Of a stretch of 64,000 nt of DNA, positions 1-8,514 are shown in pieces. The position numbers were made by a program, and so were the translations under genes. Source of the stretch: Rhizobium freirei PRF 81 (GTDB lineage: Bacteria; Pseudomonadota; Alphaproteobacteria; Rhizobiales; Rhizobiaceae); NCBI RefSeq assembly GCF_000359745.1, contig NZ_AQHN01000056.1:1-64000 (forward strand), written 5' to 3'. Within the stretch, counting starts at the first letter, position 1; the number at the start of each line of letters is the position of its first letter. The notes under the pieces were generated by a model. The model was not told where the DNA came from. It did not search any database and saw only the letters and a list, made by a program, of their open reading frames with translations.

Positions 1-157
1 ACATCGACTGCTGCAGTCCATGCGCAAAACCTCCCACAAAGCCACCGCATATCAAAGTCGATTTAATGAGAGACGATCCGTCAACAATCTCGGCAGTTGG
101 CAGATGCCGGAGCGCATGTAATCCTTGTCGCATCAGTCGCAATCAGGGAGATGAACG

Positions 158-439
158 ATGGAAATCCGCAACGAAAACAACGCATCCGGCGGGCGCTATG
201 TCGCAACCGTCGAGGGCCACGAAGCGGAAATGACGTTTTCCCGCACCTCCTCCAAGCTGATCATCATCGATCATACCGGCGTGCCGGATGCCCTGCGCGG
301 CAAGGGCGTTGGCCAGGCGCTGGCTTTTCATGCGGTCGAAGAAGCGCGCCGCGGCGGCTGGAAGATTATTCCGCTCTGCCCGTTTTTCAAGGCACAGGCG
401 CTGCGCCACGACGACTGGCGCGACGTCGTTAACCTGTAA
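158..439 (+). CDS. Small GNAT-family N-acetyltransferase (YjdJ/NATD1-like)
   Basis: This 93-residue protein has the shape of the very short GNAT proteins (COG2388 type), which contain little more than the acetyl-CoA binding core. The acetyl-CoA pyrophosphate loop is visible as RGKGVG at residues 47-52, after the beta strand KLIIIDHT and before a long helix. The C-terminal part holds the IIPLCPFFKA stretch typical of this subfamily. An AGGGAG ribosome binding site at 145-150 supports the ATG at 158. The substrate is unknown; such proteins are cytoplasmic and usually single genes. The next gene is on the other strand, so it is probably monocistronic. Confidence 0.85.
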   Translation: MEIRNENNASGGRYVATVEGHEAEMTFSRTSSKLIIIDHTGVPDALRGKGVGQALAFHAVEEARRGGWKIIPLCPFFKAQALRHDDWRDVVNL

Positions 440-671
440 GCATAGATTGCGAAAAGATTACGACATTGAGCCCGTAGCCGGATGCATCGGCTCCGGCCAT
501 TTTGGCCGGGCGCAGTCTGCAAGTACAAAAAGCCGCGCATGGCCGGCCCTGTCACGGCCGGTCACGCGTGGCTTTTGTGTCGTTTCCGTCAACTCGCGCA
601 TCTTCCGAAAATGGGTCCCGTATCGGAATGGAATGATGCCTGGGTCGAAAAAGGACGACGGTTTTATGACG

Positions 672-1034
672 TCAGGCGCGTGCCCTTGCCGGGCCAGAAC
701 CATCGCGCTCCTCGAGCGCTGCGGCCTTGGCATACTCGGCCTGTATTTCCTCAAGCGAGCTTTCCAACGTTTCTTCCTGAACCTGCAGCTCACGGATCGA
801 CACCTGCAGGTTGTCCGCGCGCTGGCGGGCGGCCTTGGCAAAGGTCGGGTAAGCAAAGTGGTTAGGGTCGGAAATACCGGACTTTTTCTCTTCCAGTACG
901 ATCTGGCTTTCCAGATCCTTTGTCATGCGGTCAAATTCCGCCATCATCATCTGCAACTGCTGCAGCTGACGGCGTTTTTCGTTCACCTGAAACTCTTTCA
1001 GGCGAACTAGGCTCTCACGTGACTTCATACGCAT
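672..1034 (-). CDS. FliJ-like coiled-coil protein
   Basis: This 120-residue protein is almost wholly helical and heptad-rich, with charged Q/E/K/R runs from the N terminus (MRMKSRESLVRLKEF) to about residue 100. Size, composition and the N-terminal pattern fit FliJ, the soluble coiled-coil stalk of the flagellar type III export ATPase, and a FliJ-like gene beside ctrA is common in rhizobia. No other flagellar gene is present here, so the role rests on similarity of form. It is transcribed away from ctrA, and the 435-bp gap between the two starts could serve both. The C terminus ends in a low-complexity GSGPARARA tail. Confidence 0.65.
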   Translation of the reverse strand: MRMKSRESLVRLKEFQVNEKRRQLQQLQMMMAEFDRMTKDLESQIVLEEKKSGISDPNHFAYPTFAKAARQRADNLQVSIRELQVQEETLESSLEEIQAEYAKAAALEERDGSGPARARA

Positions 1035-1469
1035 TACTCCCGTGATGCGAGACCCCGGCTCTCGATATTCTCACCCGCCGAGCCGCTTTGAGACGGCTTG
1101 GTTAAAAAAATTTCCAGCGATCTTAATAAAAGCCTACCGCTGGTAACCTTTCGTTTACGGGCATCGTTAATGATAGGCGCAATGATTTAAGGCTCGGTAA
1201 ATGCTGAGGTCGGAATTCGACATGTTGGCATTGATGAGTCGGATGAATCACTTGGCGTAAGTTCCTCATGCGATACTTTAGGAGTCGATTTTACTGATTG
1301 TCGTTGGAAAACAGTGCAATGGAAAAATTATTTAATAAATTCGATACGACTTGCCAGAGTGAATCAGAATTTGTTAACCATTGCATGGCAGCTTCCAAAT
1401 CAAGCAGTGATTTGATCGGTATCGCGTAAGGGGGCTGACGACCTTTCGGCGGCGGTAAAGGGGACAATT
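1035..1469. promoter_or_regulatory. ctrA upstream control region with four GANTC sites and CtrA-type boxes
   Basis: This 435-bp gap is AT-rich compared with its surroundings. It contains four GANTC motifs, the target of the cell-cycle methylase CcrM, at 1236-1240, 1245-1249, 1282-1286 and 1361-1365. CtrA-type sequence is also present: GTAA-N7-TTTA at 1143-1157 (a degenerate TTAA-N7-TTAA on the other strand) and TTAACCAT at 1374-1381. In alphaproteobacteria ctrA transcription is known to respond to CcrM methylation and to CtrA itself. Which promoters are used cannot be told from sequence. Confidence 0.6.
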
Positions 1470-2171
1470 ATGCGGGTTCTACTCATTGAAGACGACAGCG
1501 CGACGGCGCAGAGCATCGAACTGATGCTCAAATCCGAAAGTTTCAACGTCTATACCACCGATCTCGGTGAAGAAGGCGTCGATCTCGGAAAGCTTTACGA
1601 CTACGACATCATCCTTCTGGATCTCAACCTTCCCGATATGTCCGGCTACGAAGTGCTGCGCACCCTGCGCCTTTCGAAGGTCAAGACGCCGATCCTCATC
1701 CTCTCCGGTATGGCCGGCATCGAGGACAAGGTTCGCGGCCTCGGCTTCGGCGCCGACGACTATATGACCAAGCCCTTCCACAAGGACGAGCTGGTCGCCC
1801 GCATTCACGCCATCGTTCGCCGCTCCAAGGGCCATGCCCAGTCGGTGATCATGACCGGCGAGCTCATCGTCAACCTCGACGCCAAGACCGTCGAAGTCGG
1901 CGGCCAGCGCGTGCATCTGACCGGCAAGGAATACCAGATGCTCGAGCTGCTCTCGCTGCGCAAGGGCACGACGCTTACCAAGGAAATGTTCCTCAACCAC
2001 CTCTATGGCGGCATGGACGAGCCTGAACTGAAGATCATCGACGTCTTCATCTGCAAGCTGCGCAAGAAGCTCGCCAATGCAGCCGGTGGCGCCAACTACA
2101 TCGAAACCGTCTGGGGTCGCGGCTACGTGCTGCGCGAGCCCGACAGCAACGATTTCGCTGAAAGCGCTTAA
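1470..2171 (+). CDS. ctrA: Cell-cycle response regulator CtrA
   Basis: CtrA is the essential OmpR-family regulator that controls division, polarity and DNA-replication timing in alphaproteobacteria. The 233-residue product has a receiver domain (residues 1-115) with acidic pair E7-D8-D9, phospho-acceptor D51 in LLDLNLP and the conserved lysine in TKPFHKDE. The winged-helix DNA-binding domain (about 125-225) contains [12 protein letters not shown] and [11 protein letters not shown], a near-invariant CtrA signature. The C terminus ends in small residues (AESA), as in CtrA proteins that are ClpXP substrates. The terminator at 2206-2232 ends the unit. The ChpT phosphotransferase that feeds this protein is encoded just downstream on the other strand. 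Confidence 0.98.
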   Translation: MRVLLIEDDSATAQSIELMLKSESFNVYTTDLGEEGVDLGKLYDYDIILLDLNLPDMSGYEVLRTLRLSKVKTPILILSGMAGIEDKVRGLGFGADDYMTKPFHKDELVARIHAIVRRSKGHAQSVIMTGELIVNLDAKTVEVGGQRVHLTGKEYQMLELLSLRKGTTLTKEMFLNHLYGGMDEPELKIIDVFICKLRKKLANAAGGANYIETVWGRGYVLREPDSNDFAESA

Positions 2172-2205
2172 ACCCGCCTCCCCGCCAAATACCGCAAAAG
2201 CTCTG

Positions 2206-2232
2206 AAATCCCGCCTCCTTCGGCGGGATTTT
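2206..2232 (+). terminator. Intrinsic terminator after ctrA
   Basis: Ten-base perfect stem (2206-2215 with 2222-2231), loop TCCTTC, ending in a TTTT run, 35 bases past the ctrA stop codon. The facing gene at 2307-2669 may also use it in the reverse direction because the stem begins with AAA. Confidence 0.85.
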
Positions 2233-2306
2233 CTATTGGTAAGGCTGCCCAAAATAAAAGCCGCCTCAAAGGACGGCCGGCATTACTTCAAGAATGTTCG
2301 GCGAAA

Positions 2307-2669
2307 TCAGGCGGCGACGGCGCGATTGCCGAATATTGCCGTCAGGATCTTACGGTCGAAGGGCTTCAGCAGAAAGTCCGTGGCGCCTGCCCGCTTTCCC
2401 GCCATCAGCTTGCGCAGGTCCGCTTCGACGACGCAGTAATAGATCTTCACGTCCTTGCCGTTCGGCATGGCGCGGATATTGGTAATGAGATCGAGCGCCC
2501 CTTCCATGCCGGCATCGACGATCAGATAATCCGGGATCTCGACCTGGCAGCGTACCAGCGCTTCACGGGCGTCGCCGGCTTCGCTCACGAGGAAATCCAG
2601 CTCGGACAGGATCCGTTTGCCGACCTTGCGCACGACATCCGAAGCATCCGTTATCATGAACCGCTGCAT
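2307..2669 (-). CDS. Receiver-only response regulator beside ctrA and chpT
   Basis: This 120-residue protein is a stand-alone receiver domain with no output domain. The phospho-acceptor is D52 in YLIVDAGMEG, and the conserved lysine lies in FLLKPFD. Two features are not canonical: the acidic pocket has only one aspartate (ITDAS, D8), and the Thr/Ser that normally follows strand beta-4 is replaced within YYCVVEAD. It is encoded downstream of chpT on the same strand, about 200 bp away, and opposite ctrA. That placement suggests a modulator or phosphate sink of the CtrA phosphorelay. It does not look like CpdR or DivK, and I do not recognise a named orthologue. Confidence 0.8.
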   Translation of the reverse strand: MQRFMITDASDVVRKVGKRILSELDFLVSEAGDAREALVRCQVEIPDYLIVDAGMEGALDLITNIRAMPNGKDVKIYYCVVEADLRKLMAGKRAGATDFLLKPFDRKILTAIFGNRAVAA

Positions 2670-2873
2670 CTAGAACTCCCTGGCACCAATCGCCATCGTC
2701 GAACGGCGACATCAAATTGGAACGATAGGACCAGCATGCTAAGGATTCGTTACCGCTACATTATCAATTGCACGGACAACCATAAGATTTCGCGGCAATG
2801 GCAGCACACGAAAAGATAAGCCCACAGCCACCGGGCGGCCGCAGGCCAGAGAATGAAAAAAGCCGAAATCCGT

Positions 2874-3521
2874 CTATTCGGCCGGTATCTCGGCGATAAA
2901 GGTCAGTATTTCCGGCGTGGCGTTGTAGGAGAGCTCCATGCCGCTCTCTTCCGCAAGAAGCACCGTGTAGTAAGGCTGAATCGAATGAGCATCGATCGCC
3001 TCTTCCAGGGTGCCGGAACAAATCTCGGCGAATTTCGGCGGTACGCGCATCAGCCGCCCCTTGGCAGTGATGGTGAACTTGGCGTCGAATTCAGGATTTT
3101 CCAGCGTCACTTCGATATTGCCGCCACGCGGGATCGCGCCGTAAGCGACCAGGAAAAGATTGAGCAGCAGCTTGACCCGGTTCTTTGCGATGATGGCGCG
3201 CGGGCCGACCCAGCTGACTTCGGTCTTCTTTTCGGCAGCGGCAAAATCCTTCGCGGCCCGTTCAGCCTCGCCGGTATCGATCGATGCGCCGACCGAGCCG
3301 GATGCGCCGAAGGCAAGGCGTGCGAACTTGAGGCGAACCGAAGCATTCAGCGCGCTGGTGCGGATCAGATCCATCGCATCGGCATCGGCACCACCCTCGT
3401 CGAGCAGCTCCAGGCCATTGTTGATCGCCCCGACCGGCGAGATCACATCATGGCATACGCGGCTGCACAGCAGCGCGGCCAGATCCGGTCCGGTCAGAGT
3501 GAGATTTGGATTCTTCGACAT
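2874..3521 (-). CDS. chpT: Histidine phosphotransferase ChpT
   Basis: ChpT passes phosphate from the hybrid kinase CckA to CtrA and CpdR. The 215-residue protein has a dimerisation/phosphotransfer helix with H24 in the motif HDVISPVGAINNGLELL. It is followed by a degenerate HATPase-like fold without ATP-binding boxes (VKLLLNLFLVAYGAIPRGG), the usual architecture of the family. Clustering with ctrA and a receiver protein supports the call. The gap to the divergent eipA gene holds a CtrA-like box at 3635-3649 that could serve either gene. Confidence 0.93.
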   Translation of the reverse strand: MSKNPNLTLTGPDLAALLCSRVCHDVISPVGAINNGLELLDEGGADADAMDLIRTSALNASVRLKFARLAFGASGSVGASIDTGEAERAAKDFAAAEKKTEVSWVGPRAIIAKNRVKLLLNLFLVAYGAIPRGGNIEVTLENPEFDAKFTITAKGRLMRVPPKFAEICSGTLEEAIDAHSIQPYYTVLLAEESGMELSYNATPEILTFIAEIPAE

Positions 3522-3634
3522 TCATTGTCTCCTGAATGCTTGCAGGGCGAAACGTGACTCCACGCTGGCACGGTAAGGTTGCCCGAGGATTGTCACAGCC
3601 GGTGTACCGCGCGCCATAATGACACCATATTTGG

Positions 3635-3649
3635 TAAACCGATTGTTAA
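3635..3649. promoter_or_regulatory. CtrA-type box between chpT and eipA
   Basis: TAAA-N7-TTAA matches seven of the eight fixed positions of the CtrA consensus TTAA-N7-TTAA. It lies 114 bases upstream of the chpT start and 178 bases upstream of the eipA start. CtrA control of eipA is established in Brucella; its use here is inferred. Confidence 0.5.
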
Positions 3650-3812
3650 GACCAACGACGCAAAATGCATTCATCACCATCAGATCCTTTCGCACGCGAA
3701 TCGTGCTGCGATGGATGGGCAAAAGGATCTGCTGGAGGGGACTAACCGCAGAGGCGCGTTCCAGCGAACGCGCTCCGCAGCCGTCTCCTATCGCCCCGAC
3801 CATGATGAACGG

Positions 3813-4433
3813 ATGACTTTCATGCGCTATGAATTCCTGAAGAGAATGCCAAGCCCCGGCACCAGGACGCTCGGCCTCGGCCTGATCCTGGCCATTGCTG
3901 CATTCGTGAGTTTCGCATTGCCGGTCCGTCAGGCCTCGGCTGCGCCAGCCAACAACTATTCAGCCCAGGAAATCGTCGATGCCGGCCACTCCTTCTTCGG
4001 CTCCACCAGCGGCGGCCTTGCCAAGGTGGTCGAACGGGCCTTCCAGCAATATGGCCTGCCGAATGGCTACATTCTCGGCCAGGAAGGTTCAGGCGCATTC
4101 CTGGCCGGCCTGACCTACGGCGAAGGACAGCTGAACACCAAGAATGCCGGCGAGCATCCGCTCTACTGGCAGGGGCCTTCGCTCGGCTTCGACTACGGCG
4201 GCCAAGGCACCCGCGTCATGATGCTGGTCTACGATCTGCCGAGTATCGACAGCGTCTACACCCGCTTCGGCGGCGTCAGCGGTCAGGCTTTCGTGGTGGC
4301 AGGTTTCGGCATGACCGTTCTGAAGAACAACAATATCGTGCTCGTTCCGATCCGCACCGGCCTCGGCGCACGCCTCGGCGTCAACATGGGTTACCTGAAG
4401 GTCACGCCCAATCCGACCTGGAACCCCTTCTGA
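3813..4433 (+). CDS. eipA: EipA-family periplasmic envelope protein (DUF1134)
   Basis: This secreted protein is about 206 residues long, with a signal peptide (hydrophobic run LGLGLILAIAAFVSFALP, cleavage likely after ASA/AP). A conserved DUF1134 domain follows, marked by AQEIVDAGHSFFGSTSGGLAKVVE and a Gly-rich beta region to the end. In Brucella the orthologue EipA is periplasmic, supports envelope integrity and is a CtrA target, which suits its position beside the ctrA-chpT block. Starts at 3813 and 3822 are both possible; the longer reading frame upstream lacks a signal peptide at its N terminus and was not chosen. A terminator follows at 4473. Confidence 0.85.
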   Translation: MTFMRYEFLKRMPSPGTRTLGLGLILAIAAFVSFALPVRQASAAPANNYSAQEIVDAGHSFFGSTSGGLAKVVERAFQQYGLPNGYILGQEGSGAFLAGLTYGEGQLNTKNAGEHPLYWQGPSLGFDYGGQGTRVMMLVYDLPSIDSVYTRFGGVSGQAFVVAGFGMTVLKNNNIVLVPIRTGLGARLGVNMGYLKVTPNPTWNPF

Positions 4434-4472
4434 GCTAGCTTTTAACATCCTCTCCCAGGCAGCACCTGCTTT

Positions 4473-4500
4473 GGCCCGCTCGGATTGCGGGCCTTTTCTT
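4473..4500 (+). terminator. Intrinsic terminator after eipA
   Basis: GGCCCGC (4473-4479) pairs with GCGGGCC (4487-4493) across a 7-base loop and is followed by TTTTCTTTC. It lies 40 bases after the eipA stop. Confidence 0.85.
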
Positions 4501-4618
4501 TCAGTAAATCCGGCGCTCGCCGGTAAACCATATCCGATTTAAACGCTTGCCCGCATGCCCAGCCCATGATTATTCATTTCACAGAGATCGAAAATAACCC
4601 CAGGATACTGGCCGCGTC

Positions 4619-5827
4619 GTGATTCAATTTGCTCTATTGTTCGGATTGGGCTTTCTGACGGCCGCGCTTCTGGTCTTTCTCATTGCGCCGGCAATCCATC
4701 GCCGCATCGTCTGGTTCACCGAAAAGCGCCTGAAGGCGACCATGCCCCTGAGCCCCCAGGAAGTGCGGGCGCAGAAGGATATGGCGCGCGCCCTCTTTGC
4801 CGCCGAGAATGCCAGAACCGAGCAGGCCCTGACCCAGGAACGCGACAGGAGCGTCGCGCTGCAGATCCATAATGGCAAACTGCAGCAGGAGGCAAGCCGG
4901 CTCGTCAGCGGCAACACCGAGTTGCAGACACGCATAGACGATCTGGAAGTGGAAGCAGGCGAATTGCGCTCTCGCCTGCGGCGCGAGGAAAGCTACATCA
5001 GCCAGCTCAAGTCAGGCATTCATGCGGCAGAACAGGCCAGCGCGGAAAAGGAAGCCGATATCGACGGCCTGCGCAAGCGCATGACGAAAATGGCGGCCGA
5101 TGCGGACAATCTCAAGATCGATCTTGCAACGCGCGAAACCGAGATCGAGAGCTTGAAGCTTCGCATCAACACTTTACGGGACGAGCGTGATACGCTTCGC
5201 CAGGATCTGAGCGCCGCCAGCCTGCGCGCGGCCGACGCCGAGCAATCGCTGCGCCAGGAAAATGACAAGAACAAGCGGCTGGAAGAACGGCTGGATCGCG
5301 AGATTGCAGGCGGCGCCGACAAGGAAACCGCGATCGCACGGCATACTCAGGACATCGTGCGCCTGAAAGAGCGCCTTGAGGCCGCCGTCAAGGAATCGAG
5401 GGAAGCCAGCAAGATTCTACGCGCCGCCGGCATTACCCCGCCGAAGAAGTCGACAAAAACACCAAAATTGTCCGCTATCCCGATCATCAAGGATACAGCC
5501 GACAAGCAGACGAATGCAGCCGAGCCGGAACGCACAGTGGAAGACGACATCGCACATATGGCGGAAGAGGTCCGCAACCGCGCCGCAGCCCTTTCGGACC
5601 GCCTTCTGAAAGCGCGCTCGCCGGTCCACGAGGAAGCTATACGCGAGGAAATCGCCACCATCGCCGCCAACATGGTGGCACTGACGGCGCTCAAGGAAGG
5701 CAGCACCTCGCCCATCCTCGATCTTCTGTCCGGAGATGGGAGTTCGGGGGATAAGAATTCGGCCGAAGCCGGTCAGCGCACCAGCCTTGCCGACCGCGTG
5801 GCGAGTTTGCTGCCGAAGCACCCCTAG
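4619..5827 (+). CDS. Membrane-anchored coiled-coil protein of unknown function
   Basis: This 402-residue protein starts at a GTG. One N-terminal transmembrane helix (residues about 3-25, FALLFGLGFLTAALLVFLIAP) is followed by a basic stretch. A long, highly charged coiled coil runs to about residue 265, rich in R/E/D/L heptads. A lysine- and proline-rich linker and a conserved helical tail (DDIAHMAEEVRNRAAALSD onward, about 310-375) finish the protein. I recognise no enzymatic motif. The form suggests a structural or scaffolding inner-membrane protein. It converges on the methyltransferase gene at 5847, leaving only 19 bases between them. Confidence 0.8.
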   Translation: MIQFALLFGLGFLTAALLVFLIAPAIHRRIVWFTEKRLKATMPLSPQEVRAQKDMARALFAAENARTEQALTQERDRSVALQIHNGKLQQEASRLVSGNTELQTRIDDLEVEAGELRSRLRREESYISQLKSGIHAAEQASAEKEADIDGLRKRMTKMAADADNLKIDLATRETEIESLKLRINTLRDERDTLRQDLSAASLRAADAEQSLRQENDKNKRLEERLDREIAGGADKETAIARHTQDIVRLKERLEAAVKESREASKILRAAGITPPKKSTKTPKLSAIPIIKDTADKQTNAAEPERTVEDDIAHMAEEVRNRAAALSDRLLKARSPVHEEAIREEIATIAANMVALTALKEGSTSPILDLLSGDGSSGDKNSAEAGQRTSLADRVASLLPKHP

Positions 5828-5846
5828 CCGTCGGGAACGATACCCC

Positions 5847-6677
5847 TCAAATCCGCTTGATTCGCGCGGCCATCTCGAAAAGCGCAATGCCGCTTGCGGT
5901 CGCAACGTTGAGGCTATCGAGCCCCGGAGCCTGCGGGATACGCACGCTGCCGAATCTGGACAGGATATTCTGAGGCAGGCCATCCCCTTCCGTGCCGACG
6001 ACAAGTGCCATGCGCTCCAAGGCCGGAACATCGCGAATATCCACCTTGCCGTTGGGAGACAGGCTCCAGATCGCAAAACCGCGATCGGCCATCGCGGAAA
6101 GCAGGTCGAGGTCGCTCGACTGCCGGCAATAGGGCACGGTCAGAATGGAACCAACCGAGACCCGTAGCGCCTTGCGATAGAGCGGGTCGCAGCAGCTCTC
6201 GTCGAGCAGCACCGCATCGGCCCCGAATGCGGCCGCGTTGCGAAACATCGAACCCATATTGTCATGATTGGAGATGCCGCAGCCGGCAAGCACGAGCGCC
6301 CGTTGCGGCAGGCGCTCAAGGAAGGCGCTAAGCCCCGTCTCTGCCTTGCGGCGGCCAAGCGCCAGAACGCCGCGATGCAGATGAAACCCGACAATGCCGT
6401 CGAGCACCTCCGCCGTCGCGACGTAGATCGGAACATCGGCTGGGAGGGCCTCGATGATGTCGCTCAGCCCCGAGACGCGGTTTCTGAGCAGCAGTACCTT
6501 CTCCGCGGCGAAATCCCCCTCCGCCGCATGCGCTCCGGCAAGGAGCCTCAGCACGACAGTGCCCTCGGCGATGAAGCGGTTTTCTCGCCCGGTCAGGTCA
6601 CGCTCGCGGATATCCCGGAATTCCGCAATACGCGGATCGTCAGCATCCGTGATCTCGATGAGCCGGCTGCTCGTCAT
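5847..6677 (-). CDS. TrmH/SpoU-family RNA 2'-O-ribose methyltransferase
   Basis: This is a SAM-dependent knotted (SPOUT) methyltransferase acting on tRNA or 23S rRNA. All three SpoU motifs are visible in the 276-residue protein: NMGSMFRNAAAFGADAVLL (motif 1), VVGTEGDGLP (motif 2) and IPQAPGLDSLNVATASGIALF (motif 3). An N-terminal substrate-binding domain covers residues 1-100 (RFIAEGTVVLRLL). The start at 6677 (MTSSRL) is preferred, because the in-frame extension upstream has no family resemblance and would run into the next gene's end. The exact RNA target cannot be read from sequence. Confidence 0.9.
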   Translation of the reverse strand: MTSSRLIEITDADDPRIAEFRDIRERDLTGRENRFIAEGTVVLRLLAGAHAAEGDFAAEKVLLLRNRVSGLSDIIEALPADVPIYVATAEVLDGIVGFHLHRGVLALGRRKAETGLSAFLERLPQRALVLAGCGISNHDNMGSMFRNAAAFGADAVLLDESCCDPLYRKALRVSVGSILTVPYCRQSSDLDLLSAMADRGFAIWSLSPNGKVDIRDVPALERMALVVGTEGDGLPQNILSRFGSVRIPQAPGLDSLNVATASGIALFEMAARIKRI

Positions 6678-6687
6678 CGCAATACCG

Positions 6688-7065
6688 TCAGTTCGACAGG
6701 GATATGGTCGCCACGATGCGGCCGATACCGTAGTCGAAGACGATGGCCTGCCGCTGACCGCTGGCGAGCGCACCGTAGAACAGCACCTGATTTCCCGACA
6801 GGGCCGTAGACTGAACGGTAAAGCCAGCCGGCAGCAAGGCCGTCACGGCAGCCGGGGCATCCGAGGGAATATTGGAGGCAGCCTGGCCCGCCGGCTTTGC
6901 CGGTTGCTTCATCGTCTTGTAGACAACGGCGCCGAAGACGGCCATAAGGCTCACCACCATGACAGCCGCGGAGACGATCTGCAGGCGGATCATCTTGCGT
7001 CGGACTTTCTCCAGGGCCGAATCGAGGGGCTTTTCCTCTTGATCGTCTGGCTCAAGATTCGTCAT
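6688..7065 (-). CDS. Conserved single-pass membrane protein of unknown function
   Basis: A 125-residue protein with a charged cytoplasmic N terminus (DDQEEKPLDSALEKVRRKM), one transmembrane helix at about residues 29-50 (VSAAVMVVSLMAVFGAVVY), an Ala/Pro linker and a small beta-rich C-terminal domain ending GIGRIVATISLSN. The topology resembles type II periplasmic proteins. It lies 10 bases upstream of the TrmH-family start on the same strand, so the two are probably co-transcribed. The divergent pseudouridine synthase starts 50 bases away. No function can be assigned. Confidence 0.75.
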   Translation of the reverse strand: MTNLEPDDQEEKPLDSALEKVRRKMIRLQIVSAAVMVVSLMAVFGAVVYKTMKQPAKPAGQAASNIPSDAPAAVTALLPAGFTVQSTALSGNQVLFYGALASGQRQAIVFDYGIGRIVATISLSN

Positions 7066-7115
7066 CGATGCATCCTTGCTGATTGAGAGCGCCTTGGAGC
7101 GCCGGAGAAATACGT

Positions 7116-8141
7116 TTGAGCGACCCCTTTAAAGAAGCCGCGGACAATAGAAAAGTCCTAACCGCCGACGAAAGCGCCGAAGGACGGCTGGACGCGTGGC
7201 TGACCGCGCAGTTCGGCAAGGAATTCTCCCGCAACCGCATCCAGGCGATGATCAAGGAAGGGGCCGTTCTGCTCAATGGCGAAGCGGTCACCGATGCCAA
7301 GCGCAAGGTGCGCCCCGGCGACGTCTATGAAATCGCTCTGCCCGAGCCCGAGGATCCGACGCCGCAGGGCGAGGATATTCCCCTCGACGTGCTTTACGAG
7401 GACGAGGACATCATCGTCATCTCCAAGCCTGCCGGGCTCGTCGTCCATCCCGCCGCCGGCAATTGGACGGGCACGCTGGTCAACGCGCTGATCCACCATT
7501 GCGGCGACAGCCTTTCCGGCATCGGCGGCGTGCGTCGGCCGGGCATCGTCCACCGGCTGGACAAGGACACGACCGGCGTCATGGTCGTTGCCAAAAACGA
7601 TGTCGCCCACCGCCACCTGTCGCTGCAATTTGCCGACCATGGCAGAACGACATCACTGGAACGCGCTTATCAGGCCATCGTCTGGGGCCGCCCGCGTCAG
7701 CTCATCGGCACCATAGACGCGCCGCTGGGGCGTTCGAGCGTCGATCGCACGCGCCGCGCGGTCAAGCGTCCCACCTCCCAGGATGCCGATGAAGCCATCA
7801 CGCATTACGAAGTACTGGAGCGCTTCCACGAAGGAGCGGATGCAATCGCCCTCGCCTCGCTGGTCGATTGCCATCTGGAAACCGGCCGTACGCACCAGAT
7901 CCGCGTACACATGGCGCATATCGGCCATCCGCTCCTGGGCGACGCCGTCTATGGCGGCGGCTTCAAGACCAAGGCCAACCTCCTGCCGGAGCCGACCAAG
8001 CAGGTCGTCAACCGCTTCACCCGCCAGGCGCTCCATGCCTATATGCTGCAATTCGAGCATCCGCGCACGGGCGAGATCATGCACTTCGAAGCACCCCTGC
8101 CCGACGATATGGAAGAACTGGTGGAAGCCTTGCGTGTGTGA
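7116..8141 (+). CDS. rluD: RluA/RluD-family 23S rRNA pseudouridine synthase
   Basis: The enzyme converts uridine to pseudouridine in 23S rRNA, with RluD (positions 1911/1915/1917) the best subgroup fit. The 341-residue product has an N-terminal S4 RNA-binding domain (about residues 20-80, RLDAWLTAQFGKEFSRNRIQAMI). The catalytic domain carries the RluA motif HRLDKDTTGVMVVAK with the catalytic aspartate, and ETGRTHQIRVHMAHIGHPLLGD near the C-terminal side. A TTG start at 7116 with GGAG at 7103 is preferred to a TTG at 7083, which lies outside the S4 homology. It is followed by the long rpoH leader region. Confidence 0.88.
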   Translation: MSDPFKEAADNRKVLTADESAEGRLDAWLTAQFGKEFSRNRIQAMIKEGAVLLNGEAVTDAKRKVRPGDVYEIALPEPEDPTPQGEDIPLDVLYEDEDIIVISKPAGLVVHPAAGNWTGTLVNALIHHCGDSLSGIGGVRRPGIVHRLDKDTTGVMVVAKNDVAHRHLSLQFADHGRTTSLERAYQAIVWGRPRQLIGTIDAPLGRSSVDRTRRAVKRPTSQDADEAITHYEVLERFHEGADAIALASLVDCHLETGRTHQIRVHMAHIGHPLLGDAVYGGGFKTKANLLPEPTKQVVNRFTRQALHAYMLQFEHPRTGEIMHFEAPLPDDMEELVEALRV

Positions 8142-8514
8142 GCCGCAAGCCTCCGTGGTGAACACGTCCCGCTGGACGCATGCGACCTAACGCCCTATAA
8201 TATCGAATGTAGGACCGAATCCGGTGCGCCGTCTATTGCTGGAAACGCCGATGCGTTTTGACAGCCGAGATGGTAGAGGCTGACTGCGCCGGACCATTCG
8301 GGAGGATAACCTCAAGGGCGACGTCACGGCGAGACCGCGGTCACGCTGCTATAACACTTGCGTGACTGCATCCTTGAATCACCGTTTCGCCGTACTTATC
8401 TTTACATTGGTTGAGTGCGGGGTCCCTGGACCCGTACGCCTTGGTCCGCTTCGCAGAAGGCGCGCAAATACGCCCCCAGAAGGAACCAAATCTCGAATAG
8501 GAGGGTGCACAATC
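8142..8514. other. 373-bp non-coding region upstream of rpoH
   Basis: No convincing gene is present; an open frame joined to rpoH from 8362 has no family resemblance ahead of the RpoH start. It contains a CTATAAT hexamer near 8195 and CTTGAATCACC near 8373, which could belong to promoters but lack clear partners. The short palindrome GGGTCCCTGGACCC lies near 8421. Confidence 0.4.

Noticed and set aside
8191..8200. Sigma-70 promoter with a TATAAT hexamer upstream of rpoH
   Set aside because: No matching -35 hexamer at 16-18 bases; kept only as a remark in the region entry.
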